From assembly GCA_963681505.1 (NCBI GenBank), contig OY811985.1:6492073-6556072 (forward strand): 64,000 nucleotides of DNA, written 5' to 3'. Each line of letters opens with the position of its first letter. Position 1 is the first letter of the stretch. This DNA is from Eunapius fragilis. Taxonomy: Eukaryota > Porifera > Demospongiae > Spongillida > Spongillidae. Under the pieces are notes generated by a model. It worked only from the letters and a program-made list of their open reading frames with translations. It was not told the DNA's origin and ran no database searches. A program made the position numbers and the translations under genes. This document shows positions 19,619-34,018 of this stretch, piece by piece.

Positions 19619-22600
19619 CTATGGGAAATTTTTGACTATCTTAACACCGAGGTGTTGATGAGACATGATGTATGAGCAAACAACTGCAGACATGGAAGAT
19701 AGCAGTAACCACTCCTCTATCTCTTTTAAATGCCACCCCGAGCATACCTGCTTCGGTTTGGGTTTACCAAGCGATTCAAAAGTAGGTTCCCACCCATACA
19801 TTCCTATGGGAAACAACCCATACATCTCTATGGGAAATATTGACTATCTTAGCACCGAGGTGTTGATGAGACATGCAATATGAGCAAACCACTGCACACA
19901 TGGAAGATAGCAGTAACCACTCCTCTATCTCTTTTAAATGACACCCCGAGCATACCAGCTTTGGAATGGGTTTACCAAGCGATTCAAAAGTAGGTTCCCA
20001 CCCATTCATTTCTATGGGAAATTTTTGACTATCTTAGCATCGAGGTGTTGATGAGACATGATATATGAGCAAACCACTGCACACATGGAAGATAGCAGTA
20101 ACCACTCCTCTATCTCTTTTAAAGGCCACCCCGAGCATACCTGCTTCGGTTTGGGTTTACCAAGCGATTCAAAAGTAGGTTCCCACCCATACATTCCTAT
20201 GGGAAACCACCCATACATCACAATGGGAAATATTGACTATCTTAGCATCGAGGTGTTGATGAGACATGCAATAAGAGCAAACCACTGCACACATGGAAGA
20301 TAGCAGTAACCACTCCTCTATCTCTTTTAAATGACACCCCGAGCATACCAGCTTTGGAATGGGTTTACCAAGCGATTCAAAAGTAGGTTCCCACCCATTC
20401 ATTTCTATGGGAAATTTTTGACTATCTTAGCATCGAGGTGTTGATGAGACATGATATATGAGCAAACCACTGCACACGAGGAAGATAGCAGTAACCACTC
20501 CTCTATCTCTTTTAAATGCCACCCCGAGCATACCTGCTTCGGTTTGGGTTTACCAAGCGATTCAAAAGTAGGTTCCCACCCAAACATTCCTATGGGAAAC
20601 CACCCATACATCTCTATGGGAAATATTGACTATCTTAGCATCGAGGTGTTGATGAGACATGCAATAAGAGCAAACCACTGCACACATGGAAGATAGCAGT
20701 AACCACTCCTCTATCTCTTTTAAATGACACCCCGAGCATACCAGCTTTGGAATGGGTTTACCAAGCGATTCAAAAGTAGGTTCCCACCCATTCATTTCTA
20801 TGGGAAATTTTTGACTATCTTAGCATCGAGGTGTTGATGAGACATGATATATGAGCAAACCACTGCACACGAGGAAGATAGCAGTAACCACTCCTCTATC
20901 TCTTTTAAATGCCACCCCGAGCATACCTGCTTCGGTTTGGGTTTACCATGCGATTCAAAAGTAGGTTCCCACCCATACATTCCTATGGGAAACCACCCAT
21001 ACATCTCTATGGGAAATATTGACTATCTTAGCATCGAGGTGTTGATGAGACATGCAATATGAGCAAACCACTGCACACATGGAAGATAGCAGTAACCACT
21101 CCTCTATCTCTTTTAAATGACACCCCGAGCATACCAGCTTTGGAATGGGTTTACCAAGCGATTCAAAAGTAGGTTCCCACCCATTCATTTCTATGGGAAA
21201 TTATTGACTTTCTTAGCATCGAGGTGTTGATGAGACATGCAATATGAGCAAACCACTGCACAAATGGAAGATAGCAGTAAACACTCCTCTATCTCTATTA
21301 AATGCCACCCCGAGCATACCTGCTTTGGTATGGGTTTACCAAGCGATTCAAAAGTAGGTTCCCACCCATTCATTTCTATGGGAAATTTTTGACTATCTTA
21401 GCATCGAGGTGTTGATGAGACATGCAATATGAGCAAACCACTGCACACATGGAAGATAGCAGTAACCACTCCTCTATCTCTTTTAAATGCCACCCCGAGC
21501 ATACCTGCTTCGGTTTGGGTTTACCAAGCGATTCAAAAGTAGGTTCCCACCCAAACATTCCTATGGGAAACCACCCATACATCTCTATGGGAAATATTGA
21601 CTATCTTAGCATCGAGGTGTTGATGAGACATGCAATAAGAGCAAACCACTGCACACATGGAAGATAGCAGTAGCCACTCCTCTATCTCTTTTAAATGACA
21701 CCCCGAGCATACCAGCTTTGGAATGGGTTTACCAAGCGATTCAAAAGTAGGTTCCCACCCATTCAATTCTATGGGAAATTTTTGACTATCTTAACACCGA
21801 GGTGTTGATGAGACATGATGTATGAGCAAACAACTGCAGACATGGAAGATAGCAGTAACCACTCCTCTATCTCTTTTAAATGCCACCCCGAGCATACCTG
21901 CTTCGGTTTGGGTTTACCAAGCGATTCAAAAGTAGGTTCCCACCCATACATTCCTATGGGAAACAACCCATACATCTCTATGGGAAATATTGACTATCTT
22001 AGCATCGAGGTGTTGATGAGACATGCAATATGAGCAAACCACTGCACACATGGAAGATAGCAGTAACCACTCCTCTATCTCTTTTAAATGACACCCCGAG
22101 CATACCAGCTTTGGAATGGGTTTACCAAGCGATTCAAAAGTAGGTTCCCACCCATTCATTTCTATGGGAAATTTTTGACTATCTTAGCATCGAGGTGTTG
22201 ATGAGACATGATATATGAGCAAACCACTGCACACATGGAAGATAGCAGTAACCACTCCTCTATCTCTTTTAAAGGCCACCCCGAGCATACCTGCTTCGGT
22301 TTGGGTTTACCAAGCGATTCAAAAGTAGGTTCCCACCCATACATTCCTATGGGAAACCACCCATACATCACAATGGGAAATATTGACTATCTTAGCATCG
22401 AGGTGTTGATGAGACATGCAATAAGAGCAAACCACTGCACACATGGAAGATAGCAGTAACCACTCCTCTATCTCTTTTAAATGACACCCCGAGCATACCA
22501 GCTTTGGAATGGGTTTACCAAGCGATTCAAAAGTAGGTTCCCACCCATTCATTTCTATGGGAAATTTTTGACTATCTTAGCATCGAGGTGTTGATGAGAC

Positions 22601-23690
22601 ATGATATATGAGCAAACCACTGCACACGAGGAAGATAGCAGTAACCACTCCTCTATCTCTTTTAAATGCCACCCCGAGCATACCTGCTTCGGTTTGGGTT
22701 TACCAAGCGATTCAAAAGTAGGTTCCCACCCAAACATTCCTATGGGAAACCACCCATACATCTCTATGGGAAATATTGACTATCTTAGCATCGAGGTGTT
22801 GATGAGACATGCAATAAGAGCAAACCACTGCACACATGGAAGATAGCAGTAACCACTCCTCTATCTCTTTTAAATGACACCCCGAGCATACCAGCTTTGA
22901 AATGGGTTTACCAAGCGATTCAAAAGTAGGTTCCCACCCATTCATTTCTATGGGAAATTTTTGACTATCTTAGCATCGAGGTGTTGATGAGACATGATAT
23001 ATGAGCAAACCACTGCACACGAGGAAGATAGCAGTAACCACTCCTCTATCTCTTTTAAATGCCACCCCGAGCATACCTGCTTCGGTTTGGGTTTACCAAG
23101 CGATTCAAAAGTAGGTTCCCACCCATACATTCCTATGGGAAACCACCCATACATCTCTATGGGAAATATTGACTATCTTAGCATCGAGGTGTTGATGAGA
23201 CATGCAATATGAGCAAACCACTGCACACATGGAAGATAGCAGTAACCACTCCTCTATCTCTTTTAAATGACACCCCGAGCATACCAGCTTTGGAATGGGT
23301 TTACCAAGCGATTCAAAAGTAGGTTCCCACCCATTCATTTCTATGGGAAATTATTGACTTTCTTAGCATCGAGGTGTTGATGAGACATGCAATATGAGCA
23401 AACCACTGCACAAATGGAAGATAGCAGTAAACACTCCTCTATCTCTATTAAATGCCACCCCGAGCATACCTGCTTTGGTATGGGTTTACCAAGCGATTCA
23501 AAAGTAGGTTCCCACCCATTCATTTCTATGGGAAATTTTTGACTATCTTAGCATCGAGGTGTTGATGAGACATGCAATATGAGCAAACCACTGCACACAT
23601 GGAAGATAGCAGTAACCACTCCTCAATCTCTTTTAAATGCCACCCCGAGCATACCTGCTTCGGTTTGGGTTTACCAAGCGATTCAAAAGT
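19619..23690 (+). repeat. Tandem duplication of a 2150-bp higher-order block
   Basis: Private variants near 19619-19680 (cattcaattct, cttaacaccgagg, gacatgatgtatg) recur 2150 bp downstream at 21769-21830. The order of following monomer variants is repeated at the same offset up to about 23690. 2150 equals one 578-bp unit plus four 393-bp units. Confidence 0.85.
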
Positions 23691-25281
23691 AGGTTCCCAC
23701 TCATACATTCCTATGGGAAACAACCCATACATCTCTATGGGAAATATTGACTATCTTAGCATCGAGGTGTTGATGAGACATGCAATATGAGCAAACCACT
23801 GCACGCATGGAAGATAGCAGTAACCACTCCTCTATCTCTTTTAAATGACACCCCGAGCATACCAGCTTTGGAATGGGTTTACCAAGCGATTCAAAAGTAG
23901 GTTCCCACCCATTCATTTCTATGGGAAATTATTGACTTTCTTAGCATCGAGGTGTTGATGAGACATGCAATATGAGCAAACCACTGCACAAATGGAAGAT
24001 AGCAGTAAACACTCCTCTATCTCTATTAAATGCCACCCCGAGCATACCTGCTTTGGTATGGGTTTACCAAGCGATTCAAAAGTAGGTTCCCACCCATTCA
24101 TTTCTATGGGAAATTTTTGACTATCTTAGCATCGAGGTGTTGATGAGACATGCAATATGAGCAAACCACTGCACACATGGAAGATAGCAGTAACCACTCC
24201 TCTATCTCTTTTAAATGCCACCCCGAGCATACCTGCTTCGGTTTGGGTTTACCAAGCGATTCAAAAGTAGGTTCCCACCCATGCATTCCTATGGGAAACA
24301 ACCCATACATCTCTATGAGAAATATTGACTATCTTAGCATCGAGGTGTTGATGAGACATGCAATATGAGCAAACCACTGCACACATGGAAGATAGCAGTA
24401 ACCACTCCTCTATCTCTTTTAAATGAACCCCGAGCATACCAGCTTTGGAATGGGTTTACCAAGCGATTCAAAAGTAGGTTCCCACCCATTCATTTCTATG
24501 GGAAATTTTTGACTATCTTAGCATCGAGGTGTTGATGAGACATGATATATGAGCAAACCACTGCACACATGGAAGATAGCAGTAACCACTCCTCTATCTC
24601 TTTTAAAGGCCACCCCGAGCATACCTGCTTCGGTTTGGGTTTACCAAGCGATTCAAAAGTAGGTTCCCACCCATACATTCCTATGGGAAACCACCCATAC
24701 ATCACAATGGGAAATATTGACTATCTTAGCATCGAGGTGTTGATGAGACATGCAATAAGAGCAAACCACTGCACACATGGAAGATAGCAGTAACCACTCC
24801 TCTATCTCTTTTAAATGACACCCCAAGCATACCAGCTTTGGAATGGGTTTACCAAGCGATTCAAAAGTAGGTTCCCACCCATTCATTTCTATGGGAAATT
24901 TTTGACTATCTTAGCATCGAGGTGTTGATGAGACATGATATATGAGCAAACCACTGCACACGAGGAAGATAGCAGTAACCACTCCTCTATCTCTTTTAAA
25001 AGCCACCCCGAGCATACCTGCTTCGGTTTGGGTTTACCAAGCGATTCAAAAGTAGGTTCCCACCCAAACATTCCTATGGGAAACCACCCATACATCTCTA
25101 TGGGAAATATTGACTATCTTAGCATCGAGGTGTTGATGAGACATGCAATAAGAGCAAACCACTGCACACATGGAAGATAGCAGTAACCACTCCTCTATCT
25201 CTTTTAAATGACACCCCGAGCATACCAGCTTTGGAATGGGTTTACCAAGCGATTCAAAAGTAAGTTCCCACCCATTCATTT

Positions 25282-28200
25282 CTATGGGAAATTTTTGACT
25301 ATCTTAGCATCGAGGTGTTGATGAGACATGATATATGAGCAAACCACTGCACACGAGGAAGATAGCAGTAACCACTCCTCTATCTCTTTTAAATGCCACC
25401 CCGAGCATACCTGCTTCGGTTTGGGTTTACCAAGCGATTCAAAAGTAGGTTCCCACTCATACATTCCTATGGGAAACAACCCATACATCTCTATGGGAAA
25501 TATTGACTATCTTAGCATCGAGGTGTTGATGAGACATGCAATATGAGCAAACCACTGCACGCATGGAAGATAGCAGTAACCACTCCTCTATCTCTTTTAA
25601 ATGACACCCCGAGCATACCAGCTTTGGAATGGGTTTACCAAGCGATTCAAAAGTAGGTTCCCACCCATTCATTTCTATGGGAAATTATTGACTTTCTTAG
25701 CATCGAGGTGTTGATGAGACATGCAATATGAGCAAACCACTGCACAAATGGAAGATAGCAGTAAACACTCCTCTATCTCTATTAAATGCCACCCCGAGCA
25801 TACCTGCTTTGGTATGGGTTTACCAAGCGATTCAAAAGTAGGTTCCCACCCATTCATTTCTATGGGAAATTTTTGACTATCTTAGCATCGAGGTGTTGAT
25901 GAGACATGCAATATGAGCAAACCACTGCACACATGGAAGATAGCAGTAACCACTCCTCTATCTCTTTTAAATGCCACCCCGAGCATACCTGCTTCGGTTT
26001 GGGTTTACCAAGCGATTCAAAAGTAGGTTCCCACCCATGCATTCCTATGGGAAACAACCCATACATCTCTATGAGAAATATTGACTATCTTAGCATCGAG
26101 GTGTTGATGAGACATGCAATATGAGCAAACCACTGCACACATGGAAGATAGCAGTAACCACTCCTCTATCTCTTTTAAATGAACCCCGAGCATACCAGCT
26201 TTGGAATGGGTTTACCAAGCGATTCAAAAGTAGGTTCCCACCCATTCATTTCTATGGGAAATTTTTGACTATCTTAGCATCGAGGTGTTGATGAGACATG
26301 ATATATGAGCAAACCACTGCACACATGGAAGATAGCAGTAACCACTCCTCTATCTCTTTTAAAGGCCACCCCGAGCATACCTGCTTCGGTTTGGGTTTAC
26401 CAAGCGATTCAAAAGTAGGTTCCCACCCATACATTCCTATGGGAAACCACCCATACATCACAATGGGAAATATTGACTATCTTAGCATCGAGGTGTTGAT
26501 GAGACATGCAATAAGAGCAAACCACTGCACACATGGAAGATAGCAGTAACCACTCCTCTATCTCTTTTAAATGACACCCCAAGCATACCAGCTTTGGAAT
26601 GGGTTTACCAAGCGATTCAAAAGTAGGTTCCCACCCATTCATTTCTATGGGAAATTTTTGACTATCTTAGCATCGAGGTGTTGATGAGACATGATATATG
26701 AGCAAACCACTGCACACGAGGAAGATAGCAGTAACCACTCCTCTATCTCTTTTAAAAGCCACCCCGAGCATACCTGCTTCGGTTTGGGTTTACCAAGCGA
26801 TTCAAAAGTAGGTTCCCACCCAAACATTCCTATGGGAAACCACCCATACATCTCTATGGGAAATATTGACTATCTTAGCATCGAGGTGTTGATGAGACAT
26901 GCAATAAGAGCAAACCACTGCACACATGGAAGATAGCAGTAACCACTCCTCTATCTCTTTTAAATGACACCCCGAGCATACCAGCTTTGGAATGGGTTTA
27001 CCAAGCGATTCAAAAGTAAGTTCCCACCCATTCATTTCTATGGGAAATTTTTGACTATCTTAGCATCGAGGTGTTGATGAGACATGATATATGAGCAAAC
27101 CACTGCACACGAGGAAGATAGCAGTAACCACTCCTCTATCTCTTTTAAATGCCACCCCGAGCATACCTGCTTCGGTTTGGGTTTACCAAGCGATTCAAAA
27201 GTAGGTTCCCACCCATACATTCCTATGGGAAACCACCCATACATCTCTATGGGAAATATTGACTATCTTAGCATCGAGGTGTTGATGAGACATGCAATAT
27301 GAGCAAACCACTGCACACATGGAAGATAGCAGTAACCACTCCTCTATCTCTTTTAAATGACACCCCGAGCATACCAGCTTTGGAATGGGTTTACCAAGCG
27401 ATTCAAAAGTAGGTTCCCACCAATTCATTTCTATGGGAAATTATTGACTTTCTTAGCATCGAGGTGTTGATGAGACATGCAATATGAGCAAACCACTGCA
27501 CACATGGAAGATAGCAGTAACCACTCCTCTATCTCTTTTAAATGACACCCCGAGCATACCAGCTTTGGAATGGGTTTACCAAGCGATTCAAAAGTAAGTT
27601 CCCACCCATTCATTTCTATGGGAAATTTTTGACTATCTTAGCATCGAGGTGTTGATGAGACATGATATATGAGCAAACCACTGCACACGAGGAAGATAGC
27701 AGTAACCACTCCTCTATCTCTTTTAAATGCCACCCCGAGCATACCTGCTTCGGTTTGGGTTTACCAAGCGATTCAAAAGTAGGTTCCCACTCATACATTC
27801 CTATGGGAAACAACCCATACATCTCTATGGGAAATATTGACTATCTTAGCATCGAGGTGTTGATGAGACATGCAATATGAGCAAACCACTGCACGCATGG
27901 AAGATAGCAGTAACCACTCCTCTATCTCTTTTAAATGACACCCCGAGCATACCAGCTTTGGAATGGGTTTACCAAGCGATTCAAAAGTAGGTTCCCACCC
28001 ATTCATTTCTATGGGAAATTATTGACTTTCTTAGCATCGAGGTGTTGATGAGACATGCAATATGAGCAAACCACTGCACAAATGGAAGATAGCAGTAAAC
28101 ACTCCTCTATCTCTATTAAATGCCACCCCGAGCATACCTGCTTTGGTATGGGTTTACCAAGCGATTCAAAAGTAGGTTCCCACCCATTCATTTCTATGGG

Positions 28201-29934
28201 AAATTTTTGACTATCTTAGCATCGAGGTGTTGATGAGACATGCAATATGAGCAAACCACTGCACACATGGAAGATAGCAGTAACCACTCCTCTATCTCTT
28301 TTAAATGCCACCCCGAGCATACCTGCTTCGGTTTGGGTTTACCAAGCGATTCAAAAGTAGGTTCCCACCCATGCATTCCTATGGGAAACAACCCATACAT
28401 CTCTATGAGAAATATTGACTATCTTAGCATCGAGGTGTTGATGAGACATGCAATATGAGCAAACCACTGCACACATGGAAGATAGCAGTAACCACTCCTC
28501 TATCTCTTTTAAATGAACCCCGAGCATACCAGCTTTGGAATGGGTTTACCAAGCGATTCAAAAGTAGGTTCCCACCCATTCATTTCTATGGGAAATTTTT
28601 GACTATCTTAGCATCGAGGTGTTGATGAGACATGATATATGAGCAAACCACTGCACACATGGAAGATAGCAGTAACCACTCCTCTATCTCTTTTAAAGGC
28701 CACCCCGAGCATACCTGCTTCGGTTTGGGTTTACCAAGCGATTCAAAAGTAGGTTCCCACCCATACATTCCTATGGGAAACCACCCATACATCACAATGG
28801 GAAATATTGACTATCTTAGCATCGAGGTGTTGATGAGACATGCAATAAGAGCAAACCACTGCACACATGGAAGATAGCAGTAACCACTCCTCTATCTCTT
28901 TTAAATGACACCCCAAGCATACCAGCTTTGGAATGGGTTTACCAAGCGATTCAAAAGTAGGTTCCCACCCATTCATTTCTATGGGAAATTTTTGACTATC
29001 TTAGCATCGAGGTGTTGATGAGACATGATATATGAGCAAACCACTGCACACGAGGAAGATAGCAGTAACCACTCCTCTATCTCTTTTAAAAGCCACCCCG
29101 AGCATACCTGCTTCGGTTTGGGTTTACCAAGCGATTCAAAAGTAGGTTCCCACCCAAACATTCCTATGGGAAACCACCCATACATCTCTATGGGAAATAT
29201 TGACTATCTTAGCATCGAGGTGTTGATGAGACATGCAATAAGAGCAAACCACTGCACACATGGAAGATAGCAGTAACCACTCCTCTATCTCTTTTAAATG
29301 ACACCCCGAGCATACCAGCTTTGGAATGGGTTTACCAAGCGATTCAAAAGTAAGTTCCCACCCATTCATTTCTATGGGAAATTTTTGACTATCTTAGCAT
29401 CGAGGTGTTGATGAGACATGATATATGAGCAAACCACTGCACACGAGGAAGATAGCAGTAACCACTCCTCTATCTCTTTTAAATGCCACCCCGAGCATAC
29501 CTGCTTCGGTTTGGGTTTACCAAGCGATTCAAAAGTAGGTTCCCACCCATACATTCCTATGGGAAACCACCCATACATCTCTATGGGAAATATTGACTAT
29601 CTTAGCATCGAGGTGTTGATGAGACATGCAATATGAGCAAACCACTGCACACATGGAAGATAGCAGTAACCACTCCTCTATCTCTTTTAAATGACACCCC
29701 GAGCATACCAGCTTTGGAATGGGTTTACCAAGCGATTCAAAAGTAGGTTCCCACCAATTCATTTCTATGGGAAATTATTGACTTTCTTAGCATCGAGGTG
29801 TTGATGAGACATGCAATATGAGCAAACCACTGCACAAATGGAAGATAGCAGTAAACACTCCTCTATCTCTATTAAATGCCACCCCGAGCATACCTGCTTT
29901 GGTATGGGTTTACCAAGCGATTCAAAAGTAGGTT
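25282..29934 (+). repeat. Tandem duplication of a 2334-bp higher-order block
   Basis: Variants at 25282-27600 recur at 27616-29934. A one-base deletion giving aaatgaaccccgag occurs at 24421, 26177 and 28511, spaced by 1756 and 2334 bp, and marks copies derived from one parental block. Confidence 0.82.
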
Positions 29935-32900
29935 CCCACCCATTTATTTCTATGGGAAATTTTTGACTATCTTAGCATCGAGGTGTTGATGAGACATGCA
30001 ATATGAGCAAACCACTGCACACATGGAAGATAGCAGTAACCACTCCTCTATCTCTTTTAAATGCCACCCCGAGCATACCTGCTTCGGTTTGGGTTTACCA
30101 AGCGATTCAAAAGTAGGTTCCCACCCAAACATTCCTATGGGAAACCACCCATACATCTCTATGGGAAATATTGACTATTTTAGCATCGAGGTGTTGATGA
30201 GACATGCAATATGAGCAAACCACTGCACACATGGAAGATAGCAGTAACCACTCCTCTATCTCTTTTAAATGACACCCCGAGCATACCAGCTTTGGAATGG
30301 GTTTACCAAGCGATTCAAAAGTAGGTTCCCACCCATTCATTTCTATGGGAAATTATTGACTTTCTTAGCATCGAGGTGTTGATGAGACATGCAATATGAG
30401 CAAACCACTGCACAAATGGAAGATAGCAGTAAACACTCCTCTATCTCTATTAATTGCCACCCCTAGCATACCTGCTTTGGTATGGGTTTACCAAGCGATT
30501 CAAAAGTAGGTTCCCACCCATTCATTTCTATGGGAAATTTTTCACTATCTTAGCATCGAGGTGTTGATGAGACATGCAATATGAGCAAACCACTGCACAC
30601 ATGGAAGATAGCAGTAACCACTCCTCTATCTCTTTTAAATGCCACCCCGAGCATACCTGCTTCGGTTTGGGTTTACCAAGCGATTCAAAAGTAGGTTCCC
30701 ACCCAAACATTCCTATGGGAAACCACCCATACATCTCTATGGGAAATATTGACTATCTTAGCATCGAGGTGTTGATGAGACATGCAATATGAGCAAACCA
30801 CTGCACACATGGAAGATAGCAGTAACCCCTCCTCTATCTCTTTTAAATGACACCCCGAGCATACCAGCTTTGGAATGGGTTTACCAAGCGATTCAAAAGT
30901 AGGTTCCCACCCATTCATTTCTATGGGAAATTATTGACTTTCTTAGCATCGAGGTGTTGATGAGACATGCAATATGAGCAAACCACTGCACAAATGGAAG
31001 ATAGCAGTAAACACTCCTCTATCTCTATTAAATGCCACCCCGAGCATACCTGCTTTGGTATGGGTTTACCAAGCGATTCAAAAGTAGGTTCCCACCCATT
31101 CATTTCTATGGGAAATTTTTGACTATCTTAGCATCGAGGTGTTGATGAGACATGCAATATGAGCAAACCACTGCACACATGGAAGATAGCAGTAACCACT
31201 CCTCTATCTCTTTTGAATGCCACCCCGAGCATACCTGCTTCGGTTTGGGTTTACCAAGCGATTCAAAAGTAGGTTCCCACCCAAACATTCCTATGGGAAA
31301 CCACCCATACATCTCTATGGGAAATATTGACTATCTTAGCATCGAGGTGTTGATGAGACATGCAATATGAGCAAACCACTGCACACATGGAAGATAGCAG
31401 TAACCACTCCTCTATCTCTTTTAAATGACACCCCGAGCATACCAGCTTTGGAATGGGTTTACCAAGCGATTCAAAAGTAGGTTCCCACCCATTCATTTCT
31501 ATGGGAAATTTTTGACAATCTTAGCATCGATGTGTTGATGAGACATGATATATGAGCAAACCACTGCACACGAGGAAGATAGCAGTAACCACTCCTCTAT
31601 CTCTTTTAAATGCCACCCCGAGCATACCTGCTTCGGTTTGGGTTTACCAAGCGATTCAAAAGTAGGTTCCCACCCATACATTCCTATGGGAAACCACCCA
31701 TACATCTCTATGGGAAATATTGACTATCTTAGCATCGAGGTGTTGATGAGACATGCAATAAGAGAAAACCACTGCACACATGGAAGATAGCAGTAACCAC
31801 TCCTCTATCTCTTTTAAATGACACCCCGAGCATACCAGCTTTGGAATGGGTTTACCAAGCGATTCAAAAGTCGGTTCCCACCCATTCATTTCTATGGGAA
31901 ATTATTGACTTTCTTAGCATCGAGGTGTTGATGAGACATGCAATATGAGCAAACCACTGCACAAATGGAAGATAGCAGTAAACACTCCTCTATCTCTATT
32001 AATTGCCACCCATAGCATACCTGCTTTGGTATGGGTTTACCAAGCGATTCAAAAGTAGGTTCCCACCCATTCATTTCTATGGGAAATTTTTGACTATCTT
32101 AGCATCGAGGTGTTGATGAGACATGCAATATGAGCAAACCACTGCACACATGGAAGATAGCAGTAACCACTCCTCTATCTCTTTTAAATGCCACCCCGAG
32201 CATACCAGCTTCGGTTTGGGTTTACCAAGCGATTCAAAAGTAGGTTCCCACCCAAACATTCCTATGGGAAACCACCCATACATCTCTATGGGAAATATTG
32301 ACTATCTTAGCATCGAGGTGTTGATGAGACATGCAATATGAGCAAACCACTGCACACATGGAAGATAGCAGTAACCACTCCTCTATCTCTTTTAAATGAC
32401 ACCCCGAGCATACCAGCTTTGGAATGGGTTTACCAAGCGATTCAAAAGTAGGTTCCCACCAATTCATTTCTATGGGAAATTATTGACTTTCTTAGCATCG
32501 AGGTGTTGATGAGACATGCAATATGAGCAAACCACTGCACAAATGGAAGATAGCAGTAAACACTCCTCTATCTCTATTAAATGCCACCCCGAGCATACCT
32601 GCTTTGGTATGGGTTTACCAAGCGATTCAAAAGTAGGTTCCCACCCATTTATTTCTATGGGAAATTTTTGACTATCTTAGCATCGAGGTGTTGATGAGAC
32701 ATGCAATATGAGCAAACCACTGCACACATGGAAGATAGCAGTAACCACTCCTCTATCTCTTTTAAATGCCACCCCGAGCATACCTGCTTCGGTTTGGGTT
32801 TACCAAGCGATTCAAAAGTAGGTTCCCACCCAAACATTCCTATGGGAAACCACCCATACATCTCTATGGGAAATATTGACTATTTTAGCATCGAGGTGTT

Positions 32901-34018
32901 GATGAGACATGCAATATGAGCAAACCACTGCACACATGGAAGATAGCAGTAACCACTCCTCTATCTCTTTTAAATGACACCCCGAGCATACCAGCTTTGG
33001 AATGGGTTTACCAAGCGATTCAAAAGTAGGTTCCCACCCAAACATTCCTATGGGAAACCACCCATACATCTCTATGGGAAATATTGACTATTTTAGCATC
33101 GAGGTGTTGATGAGACATGCAATATGAGCAAACCACTGCACACATGGAAGATAGCAGTAACCACTCCTCTATCTCTTTTAAATGACACCCCGAGCATACC
33201 AGCTTTGGAATGGGTTTACCAAGCGATTCAAAAGTAGGTTCCCACCCATTCATTTCTATGGGAAATTATTGACTTTCTTAGCATCGAGGTGTTGATGAGA
33301 CATGCAATATGAGCAAACCACTGCACAAATGGAAGATAGCAGTAAACACTCCTCTATCTCTATTAAATGCCACCCCGAGCATACCTGCTTTGGTATGGGT
33401 TTACCAAGCGATTCAAAAGTAGGTTCCCACCCATTTATTTCTATGGGAAATTTTTGACTATCTTAGCATCGAGGTGTTGATGAGACATGCAATATGAGCA
33501 AACCACTGCACACATGGAAGATAGCAGTAACCACTCCTCTATCTCTTTTAAATGCCACCCCGAGCATACCTGCTTCGGTTTGGGTTTACCAAGCGATTCA
33601 AAAGTAGGTTCCCACCCAAACATTCCTATGGGAAACCACCCATACATCTCTATGGGAAATATTGACTATTTTAGCATCGAGGTGTTGATGAGACATGCAA
33701 TATGAGCAAACCACTGCACACATGGAAGATAGCAGTAACCACTCCTCTATCTCTTTTAAATGACACCCCGAGCATACCAGCTTTGGAATGGGTTTACCAA
33801 GCGATTCAAAAGTAGGTTCCCACCCATTCATTTCTATGGGAAATTATTGACTTTCTTAGCATCGAGGTGTTGATGAGACATGCAATATGAGCAAACCACT
33901 GCACAAATGGAAGATAGCAGTAAACACTCCTCTATCTCTATTAATTGCCACCCCTAGCATACCTGCTTTGGTATGGGTTTACCAAGCGATTCAAAAGTAG
34001 GTTCCCACCCATTCATTT

